DNA of 44,068 nucleotides, from positions 1-44,068 of the IMG/VR virus record IMGVR_UViG_3300034102_003027; one strand, written 5' to 3'. The position numbers were made by a program, and so were the translations under genes. Position 1 is the first letter of the stretch. Every line of letters begins with the position of its first letter. This document shows positions 36,535 through 44,035 of this stretch, piece by piece. Source of the stretch: a virus. The notes beneath the pieces were generated by a model. That model had not been told where the DNA came from. It was given only the letters and a program-made list of their open reading frames with translations, and did no database searches.

Positions 36535-36801
36535 ATGACAATCAATCCAGGAACTAAAACCTACAAGTTGTTCTCCGCTCTCAGCAACGGCGAACGTGTC
36601 TCCGCCAGCCAAGCCGCCAAGCGTTTTGGCATCAAGAACATTTCGGCTGAAGTCAGCCGTGTTCGCCAAGCAGGTTTTGCTGTGTACGCAAACACACGCA
36701 AGGCTGGCAATGGTGTTCAAGTAACCGAGTACCGCATTGGCGCTCCAAGCCGCAAATTGGTTGCCGCTGGTTACCGAGCCATGGCACTTGGTTTGGTCTA
36801 A
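36535..36801 (+). CDS. Winged-helix DNA-binding protein
   Basis: An 88-residue basic protein whose first 50 residues fit a winged helix-turn-helix (Leu-Phe-Ser-Ala-Leu-Ser-Asn-Gly, Ser-Ala-Ser-Gln-Ala-Ala-Lys-Arg-Phe-Gly-Ile, then a recognition helix Ile-Ser-Ala-Glu-Val-Ser-Arg-Val-Arg, then a wing). Such short wHTH proteins are frequent in T4-like marine phages and probably regulate phage or host genes. Its own promoter and a terminator bracket it as a single-gene unit. Confidence 0.75.
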   Translation: MTINPGTKTYKLFSALSNGERVSASQAAKRFGIKNISAEVSRVRQAGFAVYANTRKAGNGVQVTEYRIGAPSRKLVAAGYRAMALGLV

Positions 36802-36844
36802 ACCAACTCGCTGTCCAATTCACACTGGACACACATGACAAAAG

Positions 36845-36867
36845 CCCTGCAACTTGCAGGGTTTTTT
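36845..36867 (+). terminator. Intrinsic terminator
   Basis: CCCTGC (36845-36850) and GCAGGG (36856-36861) around AACTT, then TTTTTT. The same stem as at 26643 and 27304, again abutting a TTGACC promoter. Confidence 0.85.
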
Positions 36868-36868
36868 C

Positions 36869-36897
36869 TTGACCGTTTATTCAATTCAGTGTATAAT
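36869..36897 (+). promoter_or_regulatory. Early-type sigma70 promoter
   Basis: TTGACC 36869-36874, 17 bases, TATAAT 36892-36897. ATG 36903 is 6 bases after the -10. Confidence 0.88.
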
Positions 36898-36902
36898 ACA
36901 CT

Positions 36903-37361
36903 ATGATTAAAAAACTCTTTCAACGTTGGAATCGACACCGTGTGATCATGGACCGTGTGAATGGCGAACCGTACCTGGAACGCTACTATGTGTTTCTAAA
37001 AGATCGCAAACGATTCCCATTCAACATCTTTGTGCATAAGTTTTTGAAGTCTGACCCAGACGACGTGCATGATCATCCTTGGCCTTACTTGACAATTATA
37101 TTGAAGGGCGGCTACTATGAGTGGACGCCACAGTTCAATGCACAGGGACAAAAAGTTGGCGAAATTGCTCGCTGGTGCAGTGCTGGATCGTTTCGCTGGG
37201 CAGGTGCCAACACCTATCACAGAATTGAACTGGATCCAGATGTGGAATGTTGGACCTTGTTCATGCCCGGCATCAAACAACGTGACTGGGGATTCCTAGT
37301 CAAAGATCAATGGGTGCAGTGGCAGGAATATCTGTCAATGCGTAAAAGTCAATCAACCTGA
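36903..37361 (+). CDS. Cupin-fold protein (leaderless)
   Basis: A 152-residue protein with a cupin core: Asp-Asp-Val-His-Asp-His-Pro-Trp near residue 53-60 supplies metal ligands and Thr-Tyr-His-Arg-Ile-Glu-Leu near 104 the third His. It could be a small dioxygenase or sugar-binding enzyme; the family is widespread in phages as cysteine-dioxygenase-like proteins without proven function. The ATG is at the expected transcription start, with no ribosome site. Confidence 0.75.
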   Translation: MIKKLFQRWNRHRVIMDRVNGEPYLERYYVFLKDRKRFPFNIFVHKFLKSDPDDVHDHPWPYLTIILKGGYYEWTPQFNAQGQKVGEIARWCSAGSFRWAGANTYHRIELDPDVECWTLFMPGIKQRDWGFLVKDQWVQWQEYLSMRKSQST

Positions 37362-37364
37362 AAG

Positions 37365-37370
37365 TAAATA
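37365..37370 (+). promoter_or_regulatory. TAAATA late-type promoter element
   Basis: AGTAAATATATG: the element abuts the ATG at 37372, the same arrangement as at the ligase gene. Confidence 0.4.
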
Positions 37371-37371
37371 T

Positions 37372-37779
37372 ATGACAGACATAGGACAGTTTATCATGGA
37401 ATTTGGCGACTTTTTGATTTGGTTTGGCATTGGTTGGGTAATCACCAATTTGGTATTGAGCCTGCTGGCATTCTTGTTGCGTCGGCACATTGAACAGTCA
37501 ATGGAGTCGGAACTTACAGGGGTAGGTCAGGCCTTGGATGAAGAACGGTTGATTGCACTCACAGTAGAAGTTGACCAGAATCAGTATTTCTGTTATAATA
37601 GTATCACAAAAGATTTTGTGTGTCAGGGTTCGGACTTGACAGAAATACGTGAACGATTTCGTGCCAGATATCCTGACAAGGATGCAGCCATTTACGATGG
37701 TGATCAAACAGCAGTGGCCACGCTGAAATCACAACTCAAAGAATTAAAGAAACAAAATGAAAATAGCATTGGTATCTGA
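37372..37779 (+). CDS. Single-pass membrane protein
   Basis: A 135-residue protein with a hydrophobic segment at about residues 13-36 (Phe-Leu-Ile-Trp-Phe-Gly-Ile-Gly-Trp-Val) and a mixed alpha/beta soluble C-terminus. It lacks a Shine-Dalgarno sequence but has TAAATAT immediately before its ATG. It overlaps the second phosphoesterase gene by 23 bases. Function unknown. Confidence 0.65.
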   Translation: MTDIGQFIMEFGDFLIWFGIGWVITNLVLSLLAFLLRRHIEQSMESELTGVGQALDEERLIALTVEVDQNQYFCYNSITKDFVCQGSDLTEIRERFRARYPDKDAAIYDGDQTAVATLKSQLKELKKQNENSIGI

Positions 37780-38590
37780 CGTACACCTGGAATTTGGTGA
37801 CCTGGATTTTGACAACACAGACTCGGCAGATGTGTTAATCTTGGGTGGCGACATCTGTGTGGGTGCGGACATGGCACAACGTGATCCCTACAACACCATG
37901 GGTGAAGAGTATCGTAGCAACAGATTCCATGACTTCTTTCAACGATGCAGTGCCAGATTCCCGCATGTGATTTTCATTGTGGGCAATCACGAACACTATC
38001 ACGGTGACTTTGCCAAGACTGTGCCGCACTTTAAAGATGTGTTGGGATATTTAAAAAACTTGCACATCCTGGAAAAAGAAACCTTTGTGTTGGATGACAT
38101 CACATTCATTGGCGGCACATTGTGGACTGACATGAACAAACGCGATAACAGAACCTTGCATGATATCTCACGCATGATGAACGATTTCCGTTGTGTGGAC
38201 AACAGTGCCAAAACTGAAGATCATCGCGGTTGGCCTGGTCGTTTTACCACCGTAGATGCAGCCAATGATCATGACGCCATGGTGGCATTTATTGACCAAA
38301 CCATTGCAGCCAATCCTGCAGGACGCTATGTTGTGGTGGGGCATCATGCACCTAGCAAACTGAGTACCCATCCAAGATATCAAGACCAGTTCATCATGAA
38401 TGGTGGCTACAGTAGTGAACTGGATGACTTTATTCAGGATCACCCGCAGATCAAATTGTGGACACATGGTCATACACATGAGGATTTTGACTATATGATC
38501 GCTGGTTGCCGAATCTTGTGCAACCCAAGAGGCTACATCAACTATGAAGAAAGGGCAGACACATGGCGACTGAAAACAGTGGAAGTATAA
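37757..38590 (+). CDS. Calcineurin-like metallophosphoesterase (second copy)
   Basis: A 277-residue enzyme with a complete motif set: Ser-Asp-Val-His near 7, Gly-Gly-Asp-Ile near 31, Gly-Asn-His-Glu near 75, Gly-His-His-Ala near 195 and His-Gly-His-Thr-His near 237. It is closer to the canonical form than the copy at 13100. Substrate unknown; phage members are often proposed to remove phosphates from nucleic acids or nucleotides. The stop region overlaps the next gene by 28 bases. Confidence 0.9.
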   Translation: MKIALVSDVHLEFGDLDFDNTDSADVLILGGDICVGADMAQRDPYNTMGEEYRSNRFHDFFQRCSARFPHVIFIVGNHEHYHGDFAKTVPHFKDVLGYLKNLHILEKETFVLDDITFIGGTLWTDMNKRDNRTLHDISRMMNDFRCVDNSAKTEDHRGWPGRFTTVDAANDHDAMVAFIDQTIAANPAGRYVVVGHHAPSKLSTHPRYQDQFIMNGGYSSELDDFIQDHPQIKLWTHGHTHEDFDYMIAGCRILCNPRGYINYEERADTWRLKTVEV

Positions 38591-38772
38591 AAAACTGGTT
38601 GCGTTATTCGGGATTCAGTGTTATAATCATAGGTAACCCCTGTCATTGGAGTGTTCTGCCCTGGGCACGACAGGAAGCCAATGATGGATGGCCCAGTCCC
38701 AACAGTCGCACATGGTGTGTGGGTTGGATCTTTTTAACTTTGAGAATGTGGATTGATGATGGAAGCTGGTAA
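38563..38772 (+). CDS. Hypothetical Trp-rich protein (69 aa)
   Basis: A 69-residue protein unusual for its eight tryptophans, with a hydrophobic stretch at about 18-24 and 52-60. It overlaps both neighbours. Could be membrane-associated; no family recognised. Confidence 0.55.
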   Translation: MATENSGSIKNWLRYSGFSVIIIGNPCHWSVLPWARQEANDGWPSPNSRTWCVGWIFLTLRMWIDDGSW

Positions 38773-38965
38773 AACAAAAACTCGTTTTGACATGGAACAA
38801 GAAATCATGACAGCATGGCAAGTGCTGGATGACATCAAAATGTTGAGTGCCCGTGAAGGCACCACAAAGGAAGATTGGGACGCAGTGTATCGACTGTATC
38901 AAATCCGTTTTGAAACCTTGTTTGAAACATTTGAAAACTTGATCCACGACGGCAAGATACTGTGA
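38756..38965 (+). CDS. Hypothetical small helical protein (69 aa)
   Basis: A 69-residue acidic helical protein (Tyr-Arg-Leu-Tyr-Gln-Ile-Arg-Phe-Glu-Thr-Leu-Phe-Glu). It overlaps the previous gene by 17 bases and the next by one; the start may be ATG 38756 or 38759. Typical small phage protein. Confidence 0.6.
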   Translation: MMEAGKTKTRFDMEQEIMTAWQVLDDIKMLSAREGTTKEDWDAVYRLYQIRFETLFETFENLIHDGKIL

Positions 38966-39159
38966 TGCGCAGAATGGCCCTGACCCGCCGCCAGTGGGAA
39001 CAGGTAAGTGTGTGGCTGGCATTGAATCAACAAGTGAACGAAGTAGAGATTGTGGAGTCAAAGACCACAGGCATTGGACTGGATCACACTGCAAAGTTCT
39101 TTCACAAAGAACATATATTGTTGAGTGAGATGGACATAACCGATACATCAACTTGGTAA
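38965..39159 (+). CDS. Hypothetical small protein (64 aa)
   Basis: A 64-residue protein starting in a TGATG overlap with the previous stop. Helical N-terminus then a beta-rich part with His-Thr-Ala-Lys-Phe-Phe. No family recognised. Confidence 0.55.
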   Translation: MRRMALTRRQWEQVSVWLALNQQVNEVEIVESKTTGIGLDHTAKFFHKEHILLSEMDITDTSTW

Positions 39160-39164
39160 ATGAA

Positions 39165-39707
39165 ATGTTTGTAGAATCTATTGACACTAGTCGATTTATT
39201 TTGAGAGTGCCACAATCTACGGATGGTGTAGCAGTGCATGACGCTATAGCAGATGTGATTGAACAACTTCGTACATGGCCAGAATCATGGCCTTGGGCCG
39301 GGCAGGAACAAAGCGTGGCGGTTTCCACAGCACATTGTGAACGAGCACGTGGTCGTTTTGAGCATAAACAGAAATGGAACTTGTTTGTGTTTGATCGAAA
39401 AACTGAACAGGTGGTTGGCAATGCAGAGTTTCATACCATACACGCAGAGTTGAACATGTGGGAACTGGGATTTTGGACACGCACATCACAGCAACGTCAA
39501 GGCACAATGACGGAAGCGTTGACTGCATTGGTTGGTTGGATGAAGCAAAACAACCCTGGTATTGAGATATTGACCAAGCATGATATCAACAATGTTGCCA
39601 GTATGAAGTTGGTAGAAAAACTGGGGTTCAAGCCAGTAGATGAATATCAGTTCAATGGTATCATATACAAAATGTATTCCAGCAATCCACAGGGAGTCGA
39701 AGCGTGA
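39165..39707 (+). CDS. GNAT-family acetyltransferase (RimJ/RimL type)
   Basis: A 180-residue protein from ATG 39165. The acetyl-CoA loop is Gln-Gln-Arg-Gln-Gly-Thr-Met-Thr-Glu-Ala-Leu (Q/R-x-x-G-x-A variant) near residue 104-114, followed by Asn-Asn-Val-Ala-Ser-Met-Lys-Leu-Val-Glu-Lys-Leu-Gly-Phe, the hallmark of RimJ/RimL-type N-acetyltransferases. It may acetylate a protein N-terminus or small amine. Start choice between ATG 39165 and TTG 39153 is open; no ribosome site is clear. Confidence 0.85.
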   Translation: MFVESIDTSRFILRVPQSTDGVAVHDAIADVIEQLRTWPESWPWAGQEQSVAVSTAHCERARGRFEHKQKWNLFVFDRKTEQVVGNAEFHTIHAELNMWELGFWTRTSQQRQGTMTEALTALVGWMKQNNPGIEILTKHDINNVASMKLVEKLGFKPVDEYQFNGIIYKMYSSNPQGVEA

Positions 39708-39946
39708 ACCAGATTAGTCAGTATCTACTCAGCATTGATCGGCCACCTTATGTGAATGGTAGGCGGATAGGAGAAGCCAGGCCGTGTCAAAGTTATGGTC
39801 AGTCCTCTTGGTTCATCTCATTCCGTGATGGCTATACTCATGCAAGCAATCCTGTGTTCACAGACGAAGACGGATTGAACGGGGCATCATCTGTTCAAGA
39901 ATACGCAACGAATTTAGGATTTGGAGTTGATCATGTGGGCTCGTGA
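39704..39946 (+). CDS. Hypothetical protein (80 aa)
   Basis: An 80-residue protein starting with GTG 39704 in a GTGA overlap with the GNAT stop. Acidic and polar, with aromatic residues in the middle. No family recognised. Confidence 0.55.
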   Translation: MNQISQYLLSIDRPPYVNGRRIGEARPCQSYGQSSWFISFRDGYTHASNPVFTDEDGLNGASSVQEYATNLGFGVDHVGS

Positions 39947-40145
39947 ACAAAGTGTGCGTTATCTCCAGCAGTATATCCATGCTAGAAATGAAACACCTTG
40001 GGTGACAAAGATGTGCCCTGACATTGAAGATCGTGCTAGATCTGCATTGCAATATCTAGGCGGCATGGCAGGAGATTGGTACGGTCAACGGAGCAACTGC
40101 ACCTACTACTATCCACAAAGGAATACAAATGAACGAAAAGTTTAA
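39933..40145 (+). CDS. Hypothetical protein (70 aa)
   Basis: A 70-residue frame from ATG 39933 with GGAG before it; helical with several Arg, Trp and Tyr. It overlaps both neighbours by 14 and 17 bases. Function unknown. Confidence 0.55.
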   Translation: MWAREQSVRYLQQYIHARNETPWVTKMCPDIEDRARSALQYLGGMAGDWYGQRSNCTYYYPQRNTNERKV

Positions 40146-40374
40146 ACTGTTGGCCCTGGAGGCCCAAATGGGCACTGCTGACTTTGATGCAGGATCATAC
40201 TATGTGGCCACGCCAGACAAGATGCAGAAACTCTGCGAATTGATTGTGCGGAAATGTGTCAGTGTTGCGGATGATTATGTAAAGGACTGTACCTGTGAGG
40301 AACACATAAACTGTAAACACCCTCGAAGCGCAATTGGTAGAAAAATACGAGAACATTTCGGAGTTGAACAATGA
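40129..40374 (+). CDS. Small conserved-looking phage protein (81 aa)
   Basis: An 81-residue protein starting Met-Asn-Glu-Lys-Phe-Lys-Leu-Leu-Ala, ending Ile-Arg-Glu-His-Phe-Gly-Val-Glu, both common in a family of small T4-like cyanophage proteins. Cys-Thr-Cys and Cys-Lys-His residues in the middle are unusual and could bind a metal. AAAGGAA site before ATG. Function unknown. Confidence 0.7.
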   Translation: MNEKFKLLALEAQMGTADFDAGSYYVATPDKMQKLCELIVRKCVSVADDYVKDCTCEEHINCKHPRSAIGRKIREHFGVEQ

Positions 40375-41108
40375 AGATTTACATCAGCGGATATCGAGAT
40401 CACTGGATCTCACCTTACACCATGTTGGACTATGTGTTCTTCTGGACTGACTGGTCACGATGCAGTCGTTGGACCTTGGAACAAAGTCTTGAAGATTCAG
40501 CCCGAATCACTCGTGGCGAAAAAAGTCAATATGTTGAACATCCAGCCTGGGTAGAGCGTTGGTCAGACTGGCTGACTCCAGTGAGCCGGGCGATCATGTG
40601 GATCTTGGATCGTGTGCATCCTGCCATCAAGTATGTGAAGATTGACCGGTATGATACCTGGAGCATGGATCATACTCTTGCTGACATTGTGTTGCCCATG
40701 CTGAAACAACTGAAAAAAGACAAGCATGGCGCACCGTTTGTGGATGACGAGGATGTGCCCGAACACCTGCGTAGCACTGCCGCACCTCCCAAAGAAAACG
40801 AATATGACACTGATGCTCACCACTTTGCACGTTGGGACTGGGTCATGGATGAAATGATCTTTGCGTTTGAGTGCAAGGTAGATGACTCCTGGGAAGATGC
40901 TTTCCGTGAAGGTGAACATGACCTGCTTTGGATACCAGTGGACCGAGAAGGCAATGAAGTGCCCAAAGGTGAGCACACGTACTATCAAATGGCACACGGT
41001 CCCAAAGACACCTACAAGTGCGACTATGAAGGAATGAAAGTGGTACAAACACGTATCAGCAATGGTTTCCGACTGTTTGGCAAGTACTACGAAGGCCTGT
41101 GGGATTGA
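40371..41108 (+). CDS. Conserved-looking phage protein (245 aa)
   Basis: A 245-residue protein starting Met-Lys-Ile-Tyr-Ile-Ser-Gly-Tyr and containing His-Gly-Ala-Pro-Phe-Val-Asp-Asp-Glu-Asp-Val-Pro-Glu-His-Leu-Arg near residue 120 and Arg-Trp-Asp-Trp-Val-Met-Asp-Glu-Met-Ile near 155. Phage relatives share these two blocks; none has a proven function that I know. It is acidic and Trp-rich. ATGA overlap upstream. Confidence 0.78.
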   Translation: MKIYISGYRDHWISPYTMLDYVFFWTDWSRCSRWTLEQSLEDSARITRGEKSQYVEHPAWVERWSDWLTPVSRAIMWILDRVHPAIKYVKIDRYDTWSMDHTLADIVLPMLKQLKKDKHGAPFVDDEDVPEHLRSTAAPPKENEYDTDAHHFARWDWVMDEMIFAFECKVDDSWEDAFREGEHDLLWIPVDREGNEVPKGEHTYYQMAHGPKDTYKCDYEGMKVVQTRISNGFRLFGKYYEGLWD

Positions 41109-41383
41109 TGTTTGGACAAAACTACAACGACCATAGAACCAGTCTGGGATACTCAGTTAGAAGCACGGAAGAAATGGACCGCGCATTTTACGGCCGTGCT
41201 GAGTGGTCAATGACATTTGCTATGTTGCCGCATAGGTGTAGCATAACTAAAAAAATTATTTGGTTACAATATGCCTATCGTGGCCAGGCTGTATGGACCG
41301 GCCCTGGTGACGATGCAGTAGAAGTTCGTTGGCACGATCGCCATGAACATTTGATTTGGACACTAAAAGGACCATATGGGTGA
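41108..41383 (+). CDS. Hypothetical protein (91 aa)
   Basis: A 91-residue beta-rich protein starting in a TGATG overlap. Ile-Ile-Trp-Leu-Gln-Tyr-Ala-Tyr and a C-terminal Leu-Ile-Trp-Thr-Leu-Lys resemble the Trp- and Tyr-rich strands of the next genes. Function unknown. Confidence 0.6.
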   Translation: MFGQNYNDHRTSLGYSVRSTEEMDRAFYGRAEWSMTFAMLPHRCSITKKIIWLQYAYRGQAVWTGPGDDAVEVRWHDRHEHLIWTLKGPYG

Positions 41384-41630
41384 TAATGCATTTGAAAACA
41401 TGACTGCGGACTTGATGGCCATGGACGCCAGAGTAGAACGTAAGAACAGTATCCCACCAGCAGAATATGAGGCCTGGAAACGAGAGTTTACATTTGAAGG
41501 TATCAAAGGTCAACGATACGGACAGAGTTTTTGCAATCATTTTGGCATCACAGACTATGTGCTGTTTTACAAAGTGGATTGGGAAAGTGCTGACCAACAC
41601 ATAAGGACAGTGTATCTTGTACAGCCCTGA
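41376..41630 (+). CDS. Hypothetical protein (84 aa)
   Basis: An 84-residue alpha/beta protein overlapping both neighbours by 8 and 14 bases. Asp-Tyr-Val-Leu-Phe-Tyr-Lys-Val-Asp-Trp-Glu resembles the beta segments of the following genes. Function unknown. Confidence 0.6.
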   Translation: MGDNAFENMTADLMAMDARVERKNSIPPAEYEAWKREFTFEGIKGQRYGQSFCNHFGITDYVLFYKVDWESADQHIRTVYLVQP

Positions 41631-41844
41631 ACACACACATGGCCTAACCCTGCACTGGGCTCGGGACGACTACATGGAACTGTGGAACATGCGCATGGCT
41701 CGAGTAGTAGAACTGTTTGGCCTGCCAGGTGACAGATACATCACAGAAATCACCCAAGATTACATGACCTTTTGGTTCCGCGACCCCAACGATGCACTGC
41801 TGTTTCGATTATGCCATGGACACAGTAGATTACATACGGCTTGA
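41617..41844 (+). CDS. Small Trp-rich protein, family A (75 aa)
   Basis: A 75-residue frame with TTG start overlapping the previous gene. Residues 47-64 (Tyr-Met-Thr-Phe-Trp-Phe-Arg-Asp-Pro-Asn-Asp-Ala-Leu-Leu-Phe-Arg-Leu) match an aromatic-strand plus Asp-x-x-x-Ala-x-x-Phe-x-Leu pattern shared with 41816 and 43778. It overlaps the next frame by 29 bases. Confidence 0.5.
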   Translation: MYSPEHTHGLTLHWARDDYMELWNMRMARVVELFGLPGDRYITEITQDYMTFWFRDPNDALLFRLCHGHSRLHTA

Positions 41845-42040
41845 TTGTGGTGCTCAACAGGCCTTGGCCTACAAGCATCAGTTGGATCTTGACGGACTCA
41901 TAGTGAACCAAGACTACACCTGGCGCTATCAAAAGCCTGTGTATGACAACTTTGCCTGGACAGAAAGTGAAGTCAACCATGTGACATTTACTTTTCGTAA
42001 TCCTGCACTGGCTACGTTCTATAAACTCAAATGGTCATAA
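41816..42040 (+). CDS. Small Trp-rich protein, family A (74 aa)
   Basis: A 74-residue frame from ATG 41816. It ends [19 protein letters not shown], the same C-terminal pattern as 41617 and 43778, suggesting duplicated genes. Function unknown. Confidence 0.55.
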   Translation: MDTVDYIRLDCGAQQALAYKHQLDLDGLIVNQDYTWRYQKPVYDNFAWTESEVNHVTFTFRNPALATFYKLKWS

Positions 42041-42048
42041 CTAATAAT

Positions 42049-42984
42049 ATGACAATCACAAGCCAAGACAATTTTGAACACAAAATCCACAACAATAAAA
42101 TGATTGAGCCTAGAGACTGGATGCCCGATCAGTATCGACGTACCCTAATCAGACAAATTAGCCAACACGCACACAGTGAGGTTGTGGGCATGTTGCCCGA
42201 AGGAGACTGGATAGCACGGGCGCCCAGTTTAAAACGCAAAGAAGTGCTGTTGGCCAAGGTACAGGATGAAGGCGGCCATGGTTTGTATCTTTATTCAGCC
42301 GCAGAAACTCTGGGTGTCAGCAGAGATAGTTTAATTCAAGACCTTCATGCAGGCCTGGCCAAGTACTCAAGTATATTCAACTATCCTACCCTTACCTGGG
42401 CAGATGTAGGTGTGATAGGGTGGTTGGTAGATGGTGCTGCCATCATGAATCAAATACCCTTGTGCCGTTGCAGTTATGGACCTTATGCTAGAGCCATGAT
42501 TCGCATTTGCAAGGAAGAAAGTTTTCATCAACGTCAAGGCTATGACTTGTTGCTGACCATGATGACAGGAACCGACGAACAGCGTGAGATGGTACAAGAT
42601 GCTGTGAACCGTTGGTGGTGGAAAACTCTAGCCATGTTTGGTCCACCTGATGCAGAGAGCACCAACAGTGAACAAGGTATGGCCTGGGGCATTAAACGTC
42701 ATACCAACGATGACTTACGACAAAAGTTTGTAGATGCCACTGTGCCACAGGCTGATTATCTTGGTGTCAAATTACCAGATCCAGATCTCAAATGGAATGA
42801 CACTCGCAGTCATTATGATTTTGGTGAAATAGACTGGGCAGAATTTTGGCAAAATGTCAACGGGGATGGCCCATTAAATAAACAACGACTACAGGCTCGC
42901 AGTCAAGCCTATGAGTCAGGTGCTTGGGTGCGTGAAGCAGCCATGGCCTATGCCCAAAAACAAAATGAAAAACAACAACAATGA
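42049..42984 (+). CDS. paaA: PaaA, 1,2-phenylacetyl-CoA epoxidase catalytic subunit homologue
   Basis: A 311-residue protein very similar to bacterial PaaA over its whole length (family about 309). Carboxylate-bridged di-iron ligands appear as Glu in His-Ser-Glu-Val-Val, Asp-Glu-x-x-His in Val-Gln-Asp-Glu-Gly-Gly-His, and Glu-Glu-x-x-His in Lys-Glu-Glu-Ser-Phe-His. Other signatures include Trp-Met-Pro-Asp, Met-Leu-Pro-Glu-Gly, Tyr-Ser-Ser-Ile-Phe-Asn-Tyr-Pro-Thr and Arg-Phe/His-Thr-Asn-Asp. In hosts PaaA works with PaaC and the reductase PaaE to epoxidise phenylacetyl-CoA. No other paa gene is in the window, so it would need host partners. Start is ATG 42049 or 42031. Confidence 0.92.
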   Translation: MTITSQDNFEHKIHNNKMIEPRDWMPDQYRRTLIRQISQHAHSEVVGMLPEGDWIARAPSLKRKEVLLAKVQDEGGHGLYLYSAAETLGVSRDSLIQDLHAGLAKYSSIFNYPTLTWADVGVIGWLVDGAAIMNQIPLCRCSYGPYARAMIRICKEESFHQRQGYDLLLTMMTGTDEQREMVQDAVNRWWWKTLAMFGPPDAESTNSEQGMAWGIKRHTNDDLRQKFVDATVPQADYLGVKLPDPDLKWNDTRSHYDFGEIDWAEFWQNVNGDGPLNKQRLQARSQAYESGAWVREAAMAYAQKQNEKQQQ

Positions 42985-43772
42985 AATACCTGGCATTGAT
43001 TTTTTTATTTGTGGCCACCACTGTGGTGGCTAGAGAACCCAGTATTTACGTGTACAACGAAACCACGGACCGAATTGAACACCAACGCAACTCAACAGAG
43101 TTTCGCAGCATTGCCAGCATTACCAAACTGATGACTGCCATGGTGGCCCTGGATCACAGCAAGGACCTGTTTCGTCGACTGCCACTGAACACCACTGTCA
43201 AAAGCAACTTGCCACGTGGCACATATACCAGGCAAGAACTGCTGGATGCCATGCTGGTGCGAAGTGACAACGCAGCCGCAGAAACCTTGGCCGCAGACTA
43301 TCCTGGTGGTAGGAAAGAGTTCATATGGAAGATGAACCAACAGGCCAAGGACTGGGGTATCAATGCTGTGTTTCGTGACCCCACTGGCCTGCATCCGGGC
43401 AACATGGCCACTGCTGGCGATGTGGGTCACTTGGCCATATATGCCGCTGGCTACTGGGTCATACGTGATGCCAGTGTGAAAAAGACCGTGGCCTTTGAAC
43501 GCAAGTTCAAAAAGAAACTACGTAAAATCCAACTCAACAACACCAACCGTCCGCTGTTGATGGAGTTTGACGAGATCATTGCCTCAAAAACTGGGTTTAC
43601 CAACTCAGCAAGATATTGTGTTGTGTTAGTGGTAGAGCATGAAAAACAACGGCGAGTGATAGTTGTGTTAGGTGAGCGCAACAAAGCACGTAGAACGGAC
43701 ACAGTACAAGACATCATGTACAATCATGTGCTGGATCAAAATTTGCAGGACCCCAAGTACATCAATAACTAA
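42981..43772 (+). CDS. S11 D-alanyl-D-alanine carboxy/endopeptidase (PBP7/PbpG-like)
   Basis: A 263-residue penicillin-binding-type peptidase. A signal peptide (hydrophobic core, cleavage near Val-Val-Ala at 15-17) sends it to the periplasm. The catalytic motifs are Ser46-Ile-Thr-Lys49, Ser95-Asp-Asn97 and Lys203-Thr-Gly205, complete and in order. Such enzymes trim or cut peptide crosslinks in peptidoglycan. In a phage it could remodel the host wall during infection or help lysis. It begins in an ATGA overlap with paaA and lacks the C-terminal amphipathic anchor of PBP5, fitting the PBP7 type. Confidence 0.93.
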   Translation: MKYLALIFLFVATTVVAREPSIYVYNETTDRIEHQRNSTEFRSIASITKLMTAMVALDHSKDLFRRLPLNTTVKSNLPRGTYTRQELLDAMLVRSDNAAAETLAADYPGGRKEFIWKMNQQAKDWGINAVFRDPTGLHPGNMATAGDVGHLAIYAAGYWVIRDASVKKTVAFERKFKKKLRKIQLNNTNRPLLMEFDEIIASKTGFTNSARYCVVLVVEHEKQRRVIVVLGERNKARRTDTVQDIMYNHVLDQNLQDPKYINN

Positions 43773-43777
43773 AGTTG

Positions 43778-44014
43778 ATGCAACTGCAACAACCCCATGG
43801 CACCATACGTCTTGGCGAAAGTTTCCACCACGCCCAGGAGATTGCCAGACCTTTTGGACAAATTGATCGAATCATAGAGTGGTGCAAGACCGAACTTGTG
43901 GGTGACTGGCGTTGGCAGGTGGTCACCACCAGCAGTGACCGTGCCCCAGGCCGCTATATCTTCTACTTTGACTCAGACCGAGACGCTGCCGCGTTTGCAC
44001 TGTTCTGGTCCTAA
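43778..44014 (+). CDS. Small protein, family A (78 aa)
   Basis: A 78-residue frame from ATG 43778 that ends Arg-Tyr-Ile-Phe-Tyr-Phe-Asp-Ser-Asp-Arg-Asp-Ala-Ala-Ala-Phe-Ala-Leu-Phe-Trp-Ser, the family A pattern found at 41617 and 41816. Two or three copies over 2.4 kb suggest a multiplied phage family. Function unknown. Confidence 0.6.
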   Translation: MQLQQPHGTIRLGESFHHAQEIARPFGQIDRIIEWCKTELVGDWRWQVVTTSSDRAPGRYIFYFDSDRDAAAFALFWS

Positions 44015-44035
44015 AAACCTAATACTTTCTACTAC

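Noticed and set aside
38627-39421. A 264-codon open frame on the minus strand
   Set aside because: It is antisense to four overlapping plus-strand genes including the GNAT acetyltransferase with clear motifs, has a Cys- and His-heavy, low-complexity translation and no ribosome site, so it is a shadow.
26361-42984. A shared phage pathway linking phasin, PaaA and PstS
   Set aside because: All three touch host metabolism, but they lie far apart in different transcription units and no linking enzyme is visible, so I report them separately.
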